The position numbers and the translations under genes are program-made. From Trogon surrucura (taxonomy: Eukaryota; Chordata; Aves; Trogoniformes; Trogonidae): a stretch of DNA of 64,000 nucleotides. Under the pieces are notes generated by a model. It was given only the letters and a program-made list of their open reading frames with translations. It did not search any database and was not told where the DNA came from. The number at the start of each line of letters is the position of its first letter. Positions within the stretch are counted from its first letter, which is position 1. The stretch spans positions 2,170,001 through 2,234,000 of the forward strand of contig CM036639.1 in NCBI GenBank assembly GCA_020746105.1. The letters run 5' to 3'. Below are positions 46,181 to 61,210 of the stretch, in pieces.

Positions 46181-49100
46181 AGCGAGCTCTGCTGGCTGCT
46201 CGGGGACGTTACAGCCGAGGAGGCTGCTCCGAATCCCCCTGCCCGAGGTCTCCTTTTCCCCCCTCTCCAGCCCAAAATCCTCCTTCTCTCCTTCCCCCCC
46301 TATCCGCCCGCCCCCCGGTTTTGTGAAGCCTCCCTACATAAACAGAGCCCTGATTTGCCACCAAACAAACGTCCTTTACACAAAATCCCAGCGCTGTAAT
46401 TTGTTTTGACTTGAAGGGTATATATATATGTGTGTATATACACATACACATACATACACATGTTAAAAAGAGATAAATCAAAGGGGAAAAAAAAACACAC
46501 CCTAGTACTAGTCTTATTCTTTCAACGCTCGCTGTCAAAATAGTTTCTTTTTAAAGCTATTTAGGGTAACAGAACACGGAAAAACTACGCCGGGTGGACA
46601 CCTCTCCAGTTAAGTTATCAACCTCCTTCCAAATATCATTTATTTAACATTAGGAGAGGAAAGAATGGGAAAAATCAGCTCAGGCCACGCTCTGAAAGAA
46701 AATTTCATTCTTAAAACCATTCTAGGACTCAAAAGAGAACCCCAAAGGAGGAGCCAAGCCCCGTATAAGTCCTTTTCGGGGTCCCTGATTGAGGAGACAC
46801 CGTCATCAAGAGGATTTTAAATAATCCCGTCAGCTCCTTCCCTTCAAGTCGGACGTGTAATAAAAAAAAAAAAAAAAAAAAAAAAGGAAGGGGCTGGGAC
46901 TAGGGGAAAGAAAGAGCAATTTCTCAGCCTGAAATTCAGCTGTGGGGGAGGGAAAGGGGCTTGGGGGAGAGGAGCTGGAGGGAAGGGGCTGGTTTCCTTC
47001 GAAAGCTTTCCCTTCTTCGGGAGGTCACAGGGCGTGTGTGTAGGCTGGAGTAATTTACAGAACTATTGCAAATAAATAGGTGAATAATCGGAGTCTTCCT
47101 TTAAATAGAATGAAATACAAGAATTACAGCCCGAGCAGTGCAATTTCTAGTCCCCGTCGCCAGCTCATCCCCGCCAATGCAGATAAGGAGCCGCAGCCTC
47201 TCAACCTTCATTTTTGTGGCCAGAAACGGGGAAGGGAGGAAAAAAAAAAAAAAAAAAAGAAAGAAAAAGCAAAAGAAATCTTTGGCTTCTCAAAAGCATA
47301 ATTACCACATTGGTGGCGTGTGTCTGTACTGGAGCAATATGAACCACATCCAGTCCTTCTCCATCCCTCCCCCTCTTTTACTGCCACTCAACAACACACC
47401 GGGACTTGGTAAATGGAAGAAAAAAAAAAAAAAGAAAAAAAAAAAGAATGGATGAATGAAAAAAAACAAAACACCAACCCCCAAACCCACCCTGGAGCTT
47501 ATGTTTTCCTTAAAAAGGTGACCCGGCAGCCCTGGGGTCCGTGTTGTGTTGTGATACGATGCTCACCCTCTCCTCCGAGAGAGGAGCCGGGGCTGTACAA
47601 GTCTGCTGACCTCGGAATGATCCCTCTTGCCTATGAATTATTGATGAGATATGAGCTCTGATTTCTCTTTTCAGTATGCAAACCCCATTATACTGTTAAA
47701 ATGGCGATTTAATCGTTTAGAATAGCTTCGCTTTTTTCCAACTCATTTGTGCCCCTTCCTTTTCATTTAATTCTCTTAATTAAATCCTTTAACAGATTTT
47801 AATCACTTTTTGTTGAATAAAATAAGACATCATACACATCTGTAACTAGGTTACCTTGGCGAAGTTTGTTTTTGGTGGGGTTTCTTTGTTTTTATTTTGT
47901 TTTTAGTTCGTTCTCCTTGCTCTCTGGGTTGGGATTTTAAATCCTGGGTGGAAGGGAATTTTATTTTGTGTTACACCGCACCCAGTGACCAAAGAAGGTC
48001 TAAAATGCACAAGCGATTAAAAAAAAAAAAACCAACAAACAAAACCGAAACCCTAACAAAAATTTTAAATAAATGAAATAAAGATAAAGCCATGACATTC
48101 AAGATGGCCTGACAACAGCATGGCAACACCGAGATGCGTTTTGCCCTGAAGTGCTCCCCGAATCATTCTGTGCTGCTCACAAACACATCCTCCCCCCTTC
48201 CCTGCAGCCCCCATTTATTGCTGAACGAACCTGGGAACCAAATGGGCATTTTATGGGTGAAAATTCATCTTTTTCGCACTTCAGCAACAGCCTGGCCAAG
48301 GGGGTCCCACGCCCGCCCTGACACAGGGCCCTGGGGAGATGCCCCAAAAAGCAGCTTGAAGGGGGGGGCTTGTGATTAGTACAGATGCTCAGCTCTGCTC
48401 CTCCAGTCCGGGGAGGCTGGGCTGGCTCTTGGGTGAGAAATAACTGCTTTGGAGTTTGGTGGTGTTGTGAGGTTTTTTTCTTTTTGAGGTACCAAGGAGG
48501 TTTATCTACTGTTTACTAAACAAAATAGGAAAACTTCAGGGATGGGGAGAAGCTAAAAAGACAGGATAAGGGTTTAAGGAAAAAAATAAAAAAGCCAAAA
48601 TGAATCTGGCTGCATAAAGGAGAGATGTTGTGAGCCAGGTGAGCTCTTGAGGAGGGTCTTGCAGTGACTTTGCACATCTGGAGCAAACAGCACCCATCCA
48701 TCCAAGCCACCGCTGGACACAGTTTTACAAAGTCCTTAAATCAGAGATTTTTCCCCATATGTACCCAGAGTAATGGCAAAAAGGTCTGCACAACTACAGG
48801 TTTTGAAAAAAAACCCCAGATTTTCTATGGTAAGCAGTAATCACGTCGTAGAGTTTCTCCACGTTCTTAGACCCTGTATTAAAGCATTTCCTATTTATTC
48901 TGTCTTCTACAGCTACAGAAGAACTAATCGTCCCATGTCTGATGTATGCCATTAAAGCGAGAGAAACGATGAAAAATGCAAAGGAAAATCCCCGCCTACC
49001 TGCACGGTCAGAGATCTGTTTTCCTGTTTACTCTCATTATACTTCCTTTTCAGCAGAAACAGGGAGAATTTTTTTTTTTTTCTTTAAAGGATGGGGTGGG

Positions 49101-49759
49101 GGAAAGACTCTACTAAGTCTGTGACTCCTTCCAGGCTGTAAAATGGAAGCTAGTTCTATATCCTTATGCCTCCTAACAGCAAGCTGCCAGAGGTTAACAC
49201 CATGTAAGGGAAAAAAAAAAATTCCCAAATAAACCTCCTAAAAATTCAACTTGTAAAAAACCCAAACACCAAAGCCAAGCTACATGCTGTAGAAAGCAGA
49301 TAGAGAGGACAGTTTCTTGCGGGGAACCAAAAAGCGAGGAGAGGATTTTATTATTATTATGCCAGTAATAAAATCCAGTCCCTGGTCCTTTCCTGTGACA
49401 CAGGCCTGGTACCATCCTTATGTCGAGGATGCTCAAATCAAAGGGGGGCACAGGGCTGGTACCTCTTCCTCGCTGCAGAGTTCTTTAGCTAAACTGCATT
49501 GCAATTTCCCCTTGCTCTGGCTATCTTGATCTGTTTTTCCCCTCCCTTGAAATAACATTTTGCATACGTCAAACAGTTGGAAATTGTGGTACTCAAGGAA
49601 AAAAACAAAACCAACCAAGTGAACAAAAAAAACCCACAACCTTGTGCCTCCTGCAGTTGGAGTGGATTTGGAAGGAAAGTTTGCCTGGGACTATAGAAAA
49701 AAAACTAATACCTTCGAATAGGGATGGGGGGGATCAGGTAGTGATGCAGGTGATGGATA

Positions 49760-49815
49760 GGGAAGAGGTGGATGGATGGATGGATGGATAGATCTATGGA
49801 TACATGGATGGCTGG
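49760..49815. repeat. (GGAT)n microsatellite
   Basis: GGATGGATGGATGGATGGAT at 49770-49789, followed by degenerate GATA and GGAT units to about 49815. Confidence 0.85.
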
Positions 49816-52090
49816 ATATATTTTGGAGAAATGGTGTTTGTGAGTATATACATGCACTGAACGTGGGTTACGTTTTCAAATGTACATTCGGGGGAAGGGA
49901 TGTCACTTTTTTCCCCTAAATCATTTTTTACCTAAAGCATCAATCCATTTGAATCAGGAGAAATTATTTCTAACCACCAGTACAGATCAGAAGGGTAAAA
50001 AAATTCGCAGGCCTTCACTTGGTCTAACCCCCAAATGCTCACACACCTCTCTGCACAAACCCCCTCCTCCAAGCGTTTCTAACCCCTTGTAGACAAACCG
50101 TCTGCAGCATGTCGTGAGGCTAAATTCACCTTTAAAGATCATGCCATAGAAGCCTTTTAGCATCCCGTAAACTATCTTGATCACCAGCTGAAAAACAGGA
50201 GTCCGGCTTACGCAGAGGTTAGGGAGAGGCTGTTCAGCACAACCCCCTTCTGCTTCCTGCACCCACCTTCCCTCACTTGAATTTCCAGCTTTTGCGTTTA
50301 TGTGTAAAGGTTTTCAGAGCAGAGGTTTTTGGTTGGGTTTTTTTTTTTTTTTTTTCCCAGGGTGGCACTGACCACCCTCTGACTGTTCAGGGAGAATCCA
50401 GGGGTTCAGATGATGATAGCAAAGATATTAGGAGACACATGGAGCAGGAGACAGGAAAAACAGCCCAAGGAAGGAAAAGCAATCTCCAAAGTGTGCTAAA
50501 GGGTGACATTCTGCCTTGTGTAAAAGAGACGGACATGTGTCCACCAAATGTTGTCTTTACCGTAAAAAGCAGGGGAAAAAAAGAAACTTGTGACTGCTCC
50601 AAATTCTAAAAAAAAAAAAAAACCCATCCCCCCCCTCCAAGTACGTCCGCTTTGAACTCTTTTAAAAAAAATTATAAAGATTAAGGAGGAGGCGGTAATA
50701 GACGTAAGTTGGTTCAGGTGTGTGGAAGAAATGTGTCCCCCCCACCTCTGCTGCAGACGTGCCGACTTGGCTTTCCAAAACAGCAATCTCACCAGGGTTC
50801 GGCAGGTTTGGGGGGTTTGTTGGTTTGGTTTCTTTTTTCCCCGCATTGCTCTATTTTGTAACATCTGCCCTATTTTGCTCTATTTTGCTCTATCTACGCG
50901 GCCGCGGAGCCTGCGGTCGGGGCCACCTGCCCGCCCCAGCCCGGCGCGGGGCCCCGCAGCCCCCGAGCCATGGCAGCCTCTGCTCTCCTGCCCTTCCCCG
51001 CTAACTTGTTTATTTTCCCAAAGAAAAAGGCTGCTGTCTGCCTTTTTCCCGAGCGATGTCACACTTTGGGTGAGGGGAAAGAAAGAAATCTGTGAGATAT
51101 CGGTGGTTTCAATAAGGTTTGGAGGGTCCGCAATGCAAACCTCAGCCTCTCTGATTATTTTTCTGTAGCACTTCAAGACAGGCTGGAGACATAACAGCGA
51201 TCATTCGGTGTCTCCATATGGTAGAATCGAACTACGGAGATAAGAGGACACTCTTCGTGTTATTCGGGGGAAGCAAAAAAAAAAAACCCGAAACCCAAGA
51301 GAAAAAAAAAAAGGGGGGGGGTGTGGAGGAAAGCGCCCTGGGGCACAAGAAACTGGCTCTGCATAGGCCGAAAGGGGAGAGATTTAAAAAAAAAAAAAAA
51401 AAAAAAAAGTGCACACATTTCTTTGGCAATCAGGTGAAAAGAATTAAAATGAAAAGGTGTTAACAACCTGAAGAGCACAGACAGAATACAGCTAATTGAA
51501 ATGCATAAGCATGGGTCAAATTTGTGGCTATTTGCGAGCAGCATAAACCAGACCGAATCACCTCCAGTAAGCGAGCTAGAAGCTTTTTTACACGGTGAAG
51601 GACAAAACCAAACTTTGTCTGAAGTACACATGTCCCCCGGCAAAGACAGGATGGAGTTTGCCTTGCAATGGTAATGAATCTTTACAGATTTACTATTTCT
51701 CCCGCTTGCACAAAGTTTACTTGCGGGCCTCGAAGCTGTGAGGGAAACGTAATGCAATTCCAGCTCTCGGGAGGATAAGAATTAAGACCTTCTAAAAGTG
51801 AGAAATAAAGCTCTGAAAGAGAGACAGACCCTCTTTCCTCCCCACTCAGCCTTTAGCCATATCAACCCTTTAAAATAGTTTAAGCAGATAATATTTCAGA
51901 AGGACTTACTTTCAGGACTCCAGTCTATTGGCTCTCTGGACTGAAAACTGGACCCGCAAAACATGTTCCCTGCAATTGCAACGTTTATCTCATCTGGAAA
52001 AGTGCTCACCCATTGCTGCCCCTTACAAGCCAAACCAAGCAGTTAAAGTGTCACTTAACATTCTAGAGAATGTGAAATATATTGTACATT
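49816..52090. other. HOXB4-HOXB5 intergenic region, right part
   Basis: No gene is seen. A CpG-rich patch at 50890-51000 (GCGGCCGCGGAGCC and CCGGCGCGGGGCC) sits in AT-rich flanks. A-rich runs lie at 51300-51312 and 51386-51408. A CCAAT box on minus (ATTGG) is at about 51927. This part could hold the start of the long HOXB4/miR-10a transcript. Confidence 0.45.
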
Positions 52091-52105
52091 GTCAACTCCC
52101 CAAAA

Positions 52106-52135
52106 CCATAAAACTAACTTTATGGACCTCACGTG
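52106..52135. promoter_or_regulatory. Mirrored CCATAAA / TTTATGG pair with E-box
   Basis: CCATAAA (52106-52112) and TTTATGG (52119-52125) form a perfect 7-bp inverted repeat with a 6-bp spacer. A CACGTG E-box (52130-52135) follows. TTTATGG is a high-affinity core for CDX and posterior Hox proteins. The site lies about 1.1 kb beyond the inferred HOXB5 3' end. Role inferred. Confidence 0.4.
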
Positions 52136-52260
52136 ACTTTTGAGAGCCAGTGAGGGGTATCTGTCTGAGGTCTGGGCGATTTTTACGATCTAACTTCTAG
52201 ATAAAACCCTATCCATTTGACATCTAAATGTCATACCCACTTTTGGTATAGTTTGCTATT

Positions 52261-52263
<3 letters not shown>

Positions 52264-52291
<28 letters not shown>
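52264..52291. repeat. Poly-A run (28 A)
   Basis: Uninterrupted A tract in intergenic DNA; no retroposon body is recognisable next to it. Confidence 0.85.
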
Positions 52292-52294
<3 letters not shown>

Positions 52295-53235
52295 AGGGAA
52301 GGCGAGCAAATGGTTTGGGATCTGACAGTCCACTTCACATCCCTCTCAAAATCACTTAAGAAGTACCTAAACAGTGGGAGATTAAGTTTGGTAAGTTTTA
52401 AGTTCCAACTTTACTTGCTACGGACAGAAAGCCTAAGCTGTGTTGTAGAGATGTCAGTGGCGTTTTGCCAAATCGAGCGACTTTAAACCGGAGTATCTCG
52501 TGCCTTGTTAGATTCCCTAGGTAGCGAGATGGCAACATTTGCCATCTTTGATGATGTTAAATTATCTACAGGCAAAATGACTCGTTGTAGTGAGTGTCAG
52601 TCGTTACAGTGAGCTGTTATTTACATGTTGAGCCAGAGACTAGGAGGTAAAAAGCACAATAAACCGAGGACGAGAGGTGGCGGAGAGCGAACAGCTTAGC
52701 ACAGAGATGTATTATGTCTATACATGTTTTATATATGTAATAAATATATATATACAAACACACAGATCTGTAATTCTGTAGAACACGGTTTTACGTGGAC
52801 ATACGCGCGAGTATAAATACCTCTCGCTTTTAAAATGTGCGTGTGTGTCGAGCTGTGCCTGACAATTCCTGAAATGCACGTAAATCTGCCGGGGAAGCGT
52901 TTATACCGTGTTATTGCAACTTGAAGTACTTGAAACCAGTTTGTCTGATGCAGTGGGGCAGCCGGGGGAGGGATGTGGGGGTGGTATCTATGTTGTTTTG
53001 GGGCGTTCGGGGTAGCGCGGAGGGTCGCGGTTTATTCCCGTGCGGTGCAAGAGAGGGTGTTTCACGTGAATCTTTGGTGTTTCGGGGCTCCCAAGGAGCT
53101 GCCCAGGAGAGGCTGCAGCTCTGCTGAGAGCTCCCAGCTCAGGCTCAGCTCCACGCCAGGCTTTTAGCATGTGCTGCAAATCTCAGAGGTTGTATATAAA
53201 GTGCGACTGGGAGCCTTTTGTGAATAGGAGAAACG
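52292..53235. other. Intergenic DNA downstream of HOXB5
   Basis: AT-rich with a short TA repeat at 52740-52755. No gene is seen. TAATAAATAT and TTTATAT cores near 52730-52760 are homeodomain-like but low in complexity. Confidence 0.5.
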
Positions 53236-53241
53236 TTTATT
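53236..53241 (-). terminator. HOXB5: Candidate HOXB5 polyadenylation signal
   Basis: TTTATT on plus reads AATAAA on minus, 0.88 kb past the HOXB5 stop. The adjacent GTTTATTTGACTT context is clean and unique, with AT-rich UTR sequence ending here. Confidence 0.6.
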
Positions 53242-54113
53242 TGACTTCAAGTAAAGCTACAAACAAATACAAAAAGCTTATTGGCAAAGTACTAACAGGC
53301 AGCTAGACATGACAGATGCCATTTTTACACATAACATTGCATTCACTCTGCCCACTACGAACCGTCTATTAGTCACATCAGAAATATTTCTAGTATTTAC
53401 AAACATTAGAGCACTCTATTGTTGGTCCGATTTTATACATTTTTTTTAATAGTGAAGTTTACCCACGTCTAAGAGTACGTCTTGGAATTAGCCTGGGACT
53501 AGAAATCCTGGCCTGAAGTTTGGACTAAAACACAGACTGGACAATTTTAAGACAGAAGATACAAGAGCTTTTTCTTTTTTTTTTTAAACTTTTTTCTTTT
53601 TTTACATTTTTGTATGTTTTTTAAAGATATTATTTTTCTGCGACTGTAGTGCAGGACCCCCCGATTTTAGCTTAGGCAGAGAAGGACTCACCCAAAACCA
53701 GTAAACTCAGGAAAGGGGGGAAACCCCCCAACAAATAAACAAACAATCGTATCTGTTCTTCAATTTATAAATAAGTTATAACATTTAAAGGGCTCACATA
53801 AAACATGCTAGCTTTCCAGAAAGCATCAAGAGAGCACAGACACATACATTTATAGGAACAACAAGAGCATGAGGAGCATCTGGAAATAAAAACTAATTAA
53901 AAAAAATTTTAAAAAAATCCAAACAGAACACGACATGGACTCAGTCCTGGGATAACAGTACCATACGCGTTGTTTTAGAATATCAACAACATGCCGAAAA
54001 GAAGGTGCCTCACTGTACAGTACTCCGAAACTAAGATCTGCGGCGCTTTATTTAATTATTTACGTATTTCTTTCTCGTCTCCTCTTCTTCCCTCGATATT
54101 CCTCCTCTAGAAT
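53242..54113 (-). other. HOXB5: HOXB5 3' UTR (inferred extent)
   Basis: AT-rich non-coding sequence between the HOXB5 stop and the AATAAA. It is notably free of GC-rich patches and looks well conserved in composition, as Hox 3' UTRs often are. Confidence 0.55.
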
Positions 54114-55827
<1,714 letters not shown>

Positions 55828-56000
55828 TTGGGTTATTTTGGAGGGCTTGATTTGTGGCTCGTGGTCGTTATAACCCTGTGCTTGACGATTTATGATGTAT
55901 TAATGAATTATAGCAATGCACTGTACTTCGTTTTTGCTATGTATGCGGCCAAATATGGGGGGAGGGTGGGGGGTGCGTTTGGGAATCACGTGCTTTTGTT
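55828..56000 (-). promoter_or_regulatory. HOXB5: HOXB5 proximal promoter
   Basis: Upstream of the ATG the gene strand has a TATA-like GTTATAAC (55867-55874) and CACAAATCAAGCC (from 55856 down). Farther up are TTTATGATGTATTAATGAATTA on plus (cores TTTATGA and TTAATGAATTA) and an E-box CACGTG at 55987-55992. The TTTATGA/TTAATGA cores are HOX/CDX-type. Part of the core resembles the HOXB6 promoter at 61061-61086. Confidence 0.5.
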
Positions 56001-56084
56001 GACCAGTCGTAAATTCTCACTGATGACCTCAAGAGGTAATTCATGCTCTATGGTTACAAATAATGACGATCGCGGAGTCGTTTA

Positions 56085-56260
56085 GGCCCAAGTCGGTGCG
56101 CGGCGCCCCAAATCCCCGGGCGCGCCGGCGCCGCGCTCGCCCCCCACCTTGGCGGAGCGCGCCACCTGCCGGCCGCGCGGGGACGCGCACCGCGCCCGCG
56201 GAGGGGAGGAGGGGGGGGCAGCACCCCTAAAACCTCCCCCGCCGGCTTCTGCTTCGCATC
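56085..56260. promoter_or_regulatory. CpG island upstream of HOXB5
   Basis: The densest CpG block in the window (GGCGCGCCGGCGCCGCGC and GCCGGCCGCGCGGGGACGCG), about 0.25-0.4 kb upstream of HOXB5. It is likely the unmethylated promoter island of HOXB5, and possibly the start of antisense transcripts. Confidence 0.6.
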
Positions 56261-57007
56261 CCTCCCTTTCCCCCCCACCTTCCCCACCTCTTTTATTCTC
56301 CCTTTTCCTTCCAAAAAAAAATCAAGAGGAGTGAAGGGGGGGAAATCCTACGCGCGTGTCCGCGCTCCCCGCGTGGGTCTTCTCACTCCTTTATGATTAA
56401 ACTTAATTTCTTCTTTTGTAACCCCAGTTGGAGATGCAGCGAGGGATGAGGTGTCGGGTCGCTGCGAGGCCGGGAGGTCTTCTCTTTTAATATCTGCAGG
56501 GTGGGGGTGTGGGTTGTGAAAGGCGAAGCTGTTACGAGTCGCGGGTGAGATGGGGGGGGCGGGAAGCGTGGCTGCTTGGGTTTATTTCGCGTGGTTATTT
56601 TCAGAAAAGTCGAGGTTTCTTGCACGCTGAGCGTGGAGGCAGCGATGTGGTCGCACCTTAATTCTGGAAGCGGAGGAGGGGGGAAAAAGAAAGCAACAAA
56701 ACAAAACCCCAAGGAGGGGGGAAGTAGAGGAGGGGAAATAATAAAGGAAAAGGAGGAAAAGTCCAGCCGGTGGAACTGGTTGACAACGTTGCTTGTAGGA
56801 TATTCTCGCTCCTGAGCGTTTCACGTCCTCTTTGAACACAGCATTGTCCTGCGTGGTTTTTTCTTTCCATTTGCTAACCTGAAAGGAATATTGGGGAGCA
56901 AAAGCACTCTGAAATTGGTAAAAGCATTTTTAAAGAGCTGCGCTTTGTTGAGCATTAGTTTCTTTTCTCTTCCTCTTCTTCTTCTCTTTTCTCTTTCTTT
57001 CTCTCTT

Positions 57008-57038
<31 letters not shown>

Positions 57039-58168
57039 CCCAAGGCAGTTTAGGAATTTCATATGCTTGTCTGCAACTCATTGGAAATTATGCGCCATAT
57101 TGAAAGTGACATATAATTATAATAATTACGGGCAATGAAAAGCGTGGCAATAATAGTAAATGTCCTACAGCTGTGAAGCTTCTGCATGAATTGATTTTAA
57201 AAGTGACTGACATTAAACCAGCTTGTGGCATGAGGGAATGCATTCATACATAGGTATTTCTGGTGGGGAGTGGGAAAAGGGGATGGGAGACAGGAGATAC
57301 TGTTTCATCGTGGTTTTCCCCCCGTCAAGCTGCAGAAAACGGTATCCCAAGGAGGCTGGGCTGGTCGCTTGTTTCCAGTCCTAAATCCCCAGCAGAAAAA
57401 GCACTTCCTTTCGTTTAATTCCCAAAACACAGGAAAACTTTGCTATTTACATGCACGAGATTCCTCTTTGGTGCGGAGCAGAAACATTGCCCATCCCGTC
57501 CCGAGTGGAGTCAGCATCTCCAAAGGAGCCATTGAAAACGCTTTCAAGTGAAAATAAAAATCTAAGGGTTTAAAAGAGCTCTTTAGACTTAGTTTAGTTT
57601 TTTTCCACTTCTTTTTTTTTTTCCCCCCTCAAATGGAGGCTGTATTCCTGGAGCTGAGAAGCTACTCGTTTCGCAGGGCAAATTCCCTTGAAATCTGGAC
57701 TTTTTTTGCGATACACTTCACTTTGATTTGGGGATATGAAGCAAGGGACCAGATGTTTGAAAGATGCTAGGCAAATGTTAGGTATCTTTGGTAGATAAAT
57801 GAGAGCATATTTTTGCCTGTTTCCTTGATTTATTATGTATATGGCGAGCGTTTCGTCATAACTCTTTGTACTGTAACAATAAAAAAGAGCGATACTAAAG
57901 CAGAATGTCAGCGAGGAAATACTATTGGTGAAAGGTCTTCCATTTAAGATTAGACAAAAAGAGGGAAAACCAGATTTATCTCTCCACTGTAACTTCCGTG
58001 TGCTTGGGGTTGCTTGTCCTTGCAGATTAGAAGACATTGTCATACAGAGAGAAGCAAGGCTTGCTTTACAACTCTCTGCTCCTTAAGAATGGCAAGTTCC
58101 CCTGGAAAAGGGAAAGATAATAACAATAAAAATGACAGGGGGGTGTGCGTGAGATCGAAGATTTTGTT
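56261..58168. other. HOXB5-HOXB6 intergenic region
   Basis: No gene is seen. A pyrimidine/T-rich tract spans 56950-57040. AT-rich, conserved-looking DNA at 57050-57250 holds ATATAATTATAATAATTACGG and other homeodomain cores (ATAATTA and TAATTA). Mammals express the antisense HOXB-AS3 RNA in this part of the cluster; it cannot be recognised here. Confidence 0.5.
57050..57250. promoter_or_regulatory. Conserved-looking AT-rich block with homeodomain cores
   Basis: Between two low-complexity regions, this non-repetitive segment has clustered ATAATTA, TAATTACGG, ATTGATTTTAAAA and TGACTGACATTAA motifs. Hox and PBX/MEIS-type binding is plausible. Enhancer status is inferred from composition and position, downstream of HOXB6 and upstream of HOXB5. 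Confidence 0.3.
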
Positions 58169-58174
58169 TTTATT
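58169..58174 (-). terminator. HOXB6: Candidate HOXB6 polyadenylation signal
   Basis: TTTATT on plus reads AATAAA on minus, 0.82 kb past the HOXB6 stop. Other AATAAA copies nearer the stop (for example near 58636-58650, TTTTTATTATTATT) are in low-complexity DNA and less convincing. Confidence 0.45.
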
Positions 58175-58993
58175 AGAGAATTCCATGTTCATACCTAAGA
58201 CAAACTTCAAACACAACACGTACAAAAATTAATAAAATATAACTTTTGCTGTTGTTGTTGTTGCTTTTGCATCCTTTTAGGTAGTACTCGTTCTTTCAGT
58301 AGGTTTTCCATTAAAAAAAAAAAAAGCACGAAACAACCAAACCCCAAAAAACTAATTACAAAGACCCCAGGGCTTGATTAATTTACCAAAGGAGGGGGGG
58401 GAAAAAAAAAAAAAAAAGAAAAAAAGAAAAAACCCTATGTCAACCGTGCATGAAACATTTTTACAAAATTAAAACAATAAACACCCCAAATGACATATAT
58501 TGCAGCACTTCCATTAAATACAAGAGTTAGCAGATTACTAACAGTGACACCAAGGGTAGAAACACGGGTAGGAGTCCTTTTTTTTTTTTCTTTTCTCATT
58601 CCCTTTCTTTCTCCCCTTCTATCTCTCTTTACTTTTTTATTATTATTATTTTATCTCGGGGGGTGAGGGGGAGTGGAGTGAGAGGGGAGGGAGGTCTAGG
58701 AAGGGAAAAAAATAAGAAACTCAACTAGAAGCCTGATTTTTTTCCTATTTTTTTTTTTTCCTGGACATGACAGATCACTGGGAACACGAGTCCATAGTGT
58801 TGGTGGCCCAAACTTTCTAGCTGTGGCCGCTGCTGCAGAGGGCTTGTCCCACCAATGTGCAGGTTTTCCCTGTCCTCGCAGCCAGCTCACACTCCCCTCA
58901 TCCTCTCGGCTCTCACACAAACTCACTCACTCACTCTTTTTTTTTTTTTTTTTTCCCCTTTTTCTTTTAGTGTGCGTGTTTTAAATAATACTT
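58175..58993 (-). other. HOXB6: HOXB6 3' UTR (inferred extent)
   Basis: Non-coding sequence with a TTG repeat at 58247-58262, A-rich runs at 58313-58325 and 58400-58417, and T-rich runs at 58579-58590 and 58937-58954. No open frame of note. Confidence 0.5.
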
Positions 58994-61033
<2,040 letters not shown>

Positions 61034-61059
61034 TGGAAGGAGCCTGCCGTCCTTTCCCC

Positions 61060-61210
61060 CGGCTTTATGATTTGTTGTGTTTTATAGTCCAAGTGGTTTA
61101 GCTATTAGTAGTATATCGGAGATTGGGTTTTAGCTGAAGGGAGATGGCGTGGTGCCAGCGAGGGACACAAGGAAATACAACCATCTGATCATGGGCTGAC
61201 CAATAGCAGG
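61060..61210 (-). promoter_or_regulatory. HOXB6: HOXB6 proximal promoter
   Basis: On the gene strand a TATA box TATAAAA (plus 61080-61086) lies 47 bases upstream of the ATG, implying a very short 5' UTR if used. An inverted CCAAT box (CCAATAGCAGGCG on plus, from 61200) lies about 115 bases farther up. That 13-mer differs from the HOXB2 promoter copy by one base. A CATCTG E-box-like site is at about 61182. Confidence 0.55.

Larger units (their letters stand above)
40411..49755. other. HOXB4-HOXB5 intergenic region, left part
   Basis: No coding gene is seen. AT-rich sequence with many homeodomain cores runs at 41000-41100, 43970-44240 and 44560-44830. CpG-rich islands are listed separately. 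Homopolymers include poly-T at 42787-42809, poly-G at 43645-43665 and poly-A at 46860-46884. Mouse has retinoid-responsive enhancers in this interval; no perfect DR5 repeat was found by eye. Confidence 0.5.
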
